Shown: positions 63,997-64,000 of the stretch, in pieces
Layout of the letters: each line of letters starts with the position of its first letter
How positions within the stretch are numbered: the first letter of the stretch is position 1
From: Pseudosulfitobacter pseudonitzschiae
GTDB lineage: Bacteria > Pseudomonadota > Alphaproteobacteria > Rhodobacterales > Rhodobacteraceae
Direction: 5' to 3'
NCBI RefSeq assembly: GCF_900129395.1
Contig: NZ_FQVP01000001.1
Coordinates: 186,001 to 250,000, forward strand
DNA: 64,000 nt
The notes under the pieces: model-generated
The model's input: only the letters and a program-made list of their open reading frames with translations
Databases searched by the model: none
Told to the model about the DNA's origin: nothing
Position numbers and translations under genes: made by a program

Positions 63997-64000
63997 CGGT

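Overview
The window looks like a chromosomal segment of a Roseobacter-group alphaproteobacterium (Rhodobacterales). The evidence is the high GC content, the gene set (DUF2484 membrane proteins inside the cell-wall cluster, a his block in the order hisB-hisH-hisA-hisF-hisE, an aerobic CobS/CobT cobaltochelatase), a GAAC-N7-GAAC LexA box of alphaproteobacterial type, and two RNA loci that closely resemble ones described in Rhodobacter sphaeroides.

Positions 1-7.8 kb hold a LysR regulator cut by the window edge, a glycosyltransferase-fold protein, a large ABC-exporter-like protein with a degenerate ATPase and a C-terminal cyclic-nucleotide-binding domain, a DUF3307 membrane protein, tRNA-Tyr, rlmB, a zinc-ribbon protein and a candidate sRNA with a strong terminator. 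Positions 7.8-15.2 kb hold the histidine genes on the minus strand. They are interrupted by an unknown plus-strand gene between hisF and hisA. Between hisA and hisH lies a cassette (XRE-cupin regulator, GNAT acetyltransferase, DMT exporter) flanked by two DUF2147 paralogues.

Positions 15.2-18 kb hold a stand-alone AsnC-type RAM domain protein, a NaeI-like restriction-modification pair next to tRNA-Gly, and one of two inverted copies of a dispersed repeat. Positions 18-25.3 kb hold a VOC protein, pyruvate carboxylase, a UvrD/PcrA helicase behind a LexA box, and a cobalamin riboswitch in front of a 90-residue orphan protein.

Positions 25.7-26.45 kb (minus strand) hold a small DUF1127 protein followed by a tandem array of ten hairpins that carry CCTCC-type loops and end in a rho-independent terminator. 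This matches the CcaF1-CcsR1-4 arrangement of R. sphaeroides. After apbC/mrp and a small membrane protein comes a long dcw leader (28.07-28.8 kb). It contains phased MraZ-like boxes, two perfect DnaA boxes and a strong terminator before mraZ, the last resembling the UpsM leader RNA.

Positions 28.8-54.5 kb hold the division and cell-wall cluster: mraZ, rsmH, ftsL, ftsI, murE, murF, mraY, murD, (baiN and a thioredoxin-fold gene inserted), ftsW, murG, murC, three tiny membrane proteins, murB, ddl, ftsQ, ftsA, ftsZ, lpxC, bamD, recN. Many of these genes overlap by ATGA, which suggests translational coupling. Positions 54.5-64 kb hold a ClC-family channel, DUF427, an aminopeptidase P, cobT, a small secreted protein, cobS, a fasciclin protein, a J-domain protein, bolA and an edge gene of unknown function.
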